Assembly: GCA_035452965.1 (NCBI GenBank)
Contig: DAOTCE010000026.1
Span: forward strand, 8,055 to 72,054
Direction of reading: 5' to 3'
Source: Candidatus Paceibacterota bacterium
GTDB taxonomy: Bacteria > Verrucomicrobiota > Verrucomicrobiia > Limisphaerales > UBA8199
DNA length: 64,000 nucleotides
Part shown: positions 62,698-64,000 of the stretch, one piece after another
How positions within the stretch are numbered: position 1 is the first letter of the stretch
How the letters are laid out: each line of letters begins with the position of its first letter
Made by a program: the position numbers and the translations under genes
The notes under the pieces: model-generated
What the model was told of the DNA's origin: nothing
Databases searched by the model: none
Seen by the model: the letters and a program-made list of their open reading frames with translations, nothing else

Positions 62698-63798
62698 TCA
62701 GGCTGAAGGATGCTTTGGCTCATCGTTACCCTCGGTGTGGTAGCGTGGCGGCTGGCCAAGCTGGGCGCAAAGGGCGTTGACCTCTTCTTTCAATTCAAGC
62801 ATGCGCAGTTCGCGCCCTACCATCGCCTTGTTGAAGCGGGTCAGTTCCTCATTGGCAGCCTGGACTTTTTCGGCGTGTCGCCGAATCTCATCCTGGGCCT
62901 GCTTGAGCCGGCTGATGTCCAGGTTAATGCCGGCCCAACAGAGCAACCTGCCCTGTTCGTCGCGCACCGGCACGCCCCGCGCCAGCACCGGGTGCCATTG
63001 GCCGTCCACCCCGCGAAAGCGGTGTTCCCGGTCCCACGAGACCCCAGTGCGCACGCACTCCTTCCATGCGGCTATCGTGCCAGCGGAGTCCTCGGGATTC
63101 AACACGTCTCCCCAGCCAAAATTGGAGCACTGCTCCTGGGTTAGCCCGACCAGCTTCAGGAATGACGGGCTGGCGTAGATGTTGCGGCCGTCGGGTTCGC
63201 AGACCCAAATTCCATAGTCAATGCTCTCGCCGATGGCACGGTAAAGCTGCTCGCTGCGCTGCAAAGCGGCCTCGGCCCCAGTGCGCGCAGCAATTTCAGC
63301 CTCAAGTTGGGCCGTGCGCTCCTTGACCAGGTCCTCGAGGTGCTCGCGGTGCCGGATCAACTCGGCCTGAGCTTTGTTGCGCTCAGTGATATCCAGACCC
63401 ACCTCCATAATGAGCCTGGAACCGTCCGCATCGGTGAAGGGAAAGTCGTAAATGTCATAGTTGCGAGCATCCGGTCCGGTCCACTCCCAGCGCAACGGGG
63501 TGCTGGTCTTGAGCACTTTATACGTCTCGCAAACCTCACAGGGCTCGTTCCGGTTGAAGAGGTACTCATAGCAGCGCCGCCCCCCGGACTTGCCGAAGCG
63601 CTCTTCGAAGAAGCGGTTGGCAAAAGCGACGTGATAATCCGGGGTCAACAGAATCACGTAGGCCGGCAGCAAATTCAGCACGTCATTCAACCGCTGCTGC
63701 TCAGCGTGCGCAAGTTGCGGCGCGCGCTGGGTTTCGGTGGGTCCTTGGTTCCCGCATTCTCCAAAGTCCGGGGTTGGACTGGACTTCGATTTTAGCAT
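62698..63798 (-). CDS. Orphan PAS-domain sensor without kinase domain
   Basis: 366 residues. Two PAS domains: the first (~35-140) reads VLNLLPAYVILLTPDYHVAFANRFF and has a cysteine cluster CYEYLFNRNEPCEVC; the second (~180-300) reads IGESIDYGIWVCEPDGRNIYASPSFL. A coiled coil connects them (EHLEDLVKERTAQLEAEI), and another ends in FNKAMVGRELRMLELKEEVN. There is no HisKA, HATPase, GGDEF or other output after it; the protein stops 40 residues later. It probably works with the 1300-residue kinase downstream. Start at 63798 (MLKSKSSPTPDFG) rather than 63891. Confidence 0.85.
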   Translation of the reverse strand: MLKSKSSPTPDFGECGNQGPTETQRAPQLAHAEQQRLNDVLNLLPAYVILLTPDYHVAFANRFFEERFGKSGGRRCYEYLFNRNEPCEVCETYKVLKTSTPLRWEWTGPDARNYDIYDFPFTDADGSRLIMEVGLDITERNKAQAELIRHREHLEDLVKERTAQLEAEIAARTGAEAALQRSEQLYRAIGESIDYGIWVCEPDGRNIYASPSFLKLVGLTQEQCSNFGWGDVLNPEDSAGTIAAWKECVRTGVSWDREHRFRGVDGQWHPVLARGVPVRDEQGRLLCWAGINLDISRLKQAQDEIRRHAEKVQAANEELTRFNKAMVGRELRMLELKEEVNALCAQLGQPPRYHTEGNDEPKHPSA

Positions 63799-64000
63799 AG
63801 CTGTCTTTGTATATACCAACCGCGACTGTTGGCCGGCATCGTTAGAGACTGGCAACGGTTGAGGGCAAGTCCGTCGGCCCGCCATGAGCAACTATAGCAA
63901 AGCCCCAAGCGCAACGTCAATCAGAATCCACAAGAACAGGAGCGCCCTGAATCCTTAGCGAAGCACACTTTGCCGCTCAGCAATGTGGGGAACGGAGCGA
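63799..64000. other. Upstream region of the signalling island
   Basis: About 200 bp before the orphan PAS gene up to the window edge. I see no gene; it should contain the promoter of the minus-strand signalling run. Confidence 0.4.

Overview
The window is a GC-rich, gene-dense bacterial chromosome segment. It most likely comes from a Verrucomicrobiota member of the Limisphaerales/Pedosphaera kind. That is an inference from the combination seen here: a verrucomicrobial-type pseudopilin with an H-X-DG-like tail, a DUF1080 lipoprotein beside a PQQ-type propeller, Tat-exported Gfo/Idh/MocA and TIM-barrel proteins, a DUF5009 acyltransferase, a B12-dependent ribonucleotide reductase, and a secreted glycosidase ending in a ~60-residue 'STNL..W' module. 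There is no rRNA, CRISPR array, transposase or phage module; one tRNA (Pro, GGG) is present.

Layout. 1-4.8 kb: tail of a TPR protein, methyltransferase, GDP-mannose mannosyl hydrolase, Tat-exported flavoprotein, CutA, and a GNAT/zinc-ribbon pair. 4.8-5.3 kb: a gene-free stretch with nested inverted repeats and an 11-bp tandem repeat. 5.3-9 kb: membrane acyltransferase, Tag, and an MFS carrier with an unusual insertion. 9.2-14.2 kb (minus): NrdJ and Der. 14.4-18.1 kb (minus): serine hydrolase, small unknown, PQQ propeller, DUF1080 lipoprotein. 18.3-22.7 kb: AAG glycosylase, repeat element A, RNase R, then signal peptidase I with a small membrane protein. 22.9-27.3 kb (plus): Gfo/Idh oxidoreductase, DUF4185-like protein, phosphoesterase, rhomboid protease. 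27.5-36.3 kb: small Cys protein, FHA protein, tRNA-Pro, and a minus-strand run aceE - SDR - uxuA - aceF - lpdA with a lipoate ligase facing away from it. 37.1-37.7 kb: repeat element B. 37.7-46.9 kb: ceramidase-like lipoprotein, amino-acid permease, Hcp (minus), glycosidase, pseudopilin, sugar-isomerase-like barrel. 47-52.6 kb: SMC (minus) and a GHL10 glycosidase. 52.7-63.8 kb (minus): a signalling island with an orphan PAS protein, a 1300-residue kinase, two receiver-first kinases, two stand-alone receivers, a NarL-type regulator and an unrecognised 192-residue protein.

How the genes fit together. The pyruvate dehydrogenase genes enclose a mannonate dehydratase and an SDR, so hexuronate breakdown (mannonate to KDG to pyruvate) may be co-expressed with pyruvate oxidation; the divergent lipoate ligase would lipoylate E2. 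The signalling island reads as one branched phosphorelay whose output is the NarL-type regulator. The most novel-looking non-coding items are two intergenic mosaics (19.2 and 37.4 kb) sharing a near-identical 20-bp-arm hairpin and two further modules, two sets of 11-bp helically phased repeats, and several long palindromes. No single protein cluster is clearly an undescribed defence or biosynthesis system.
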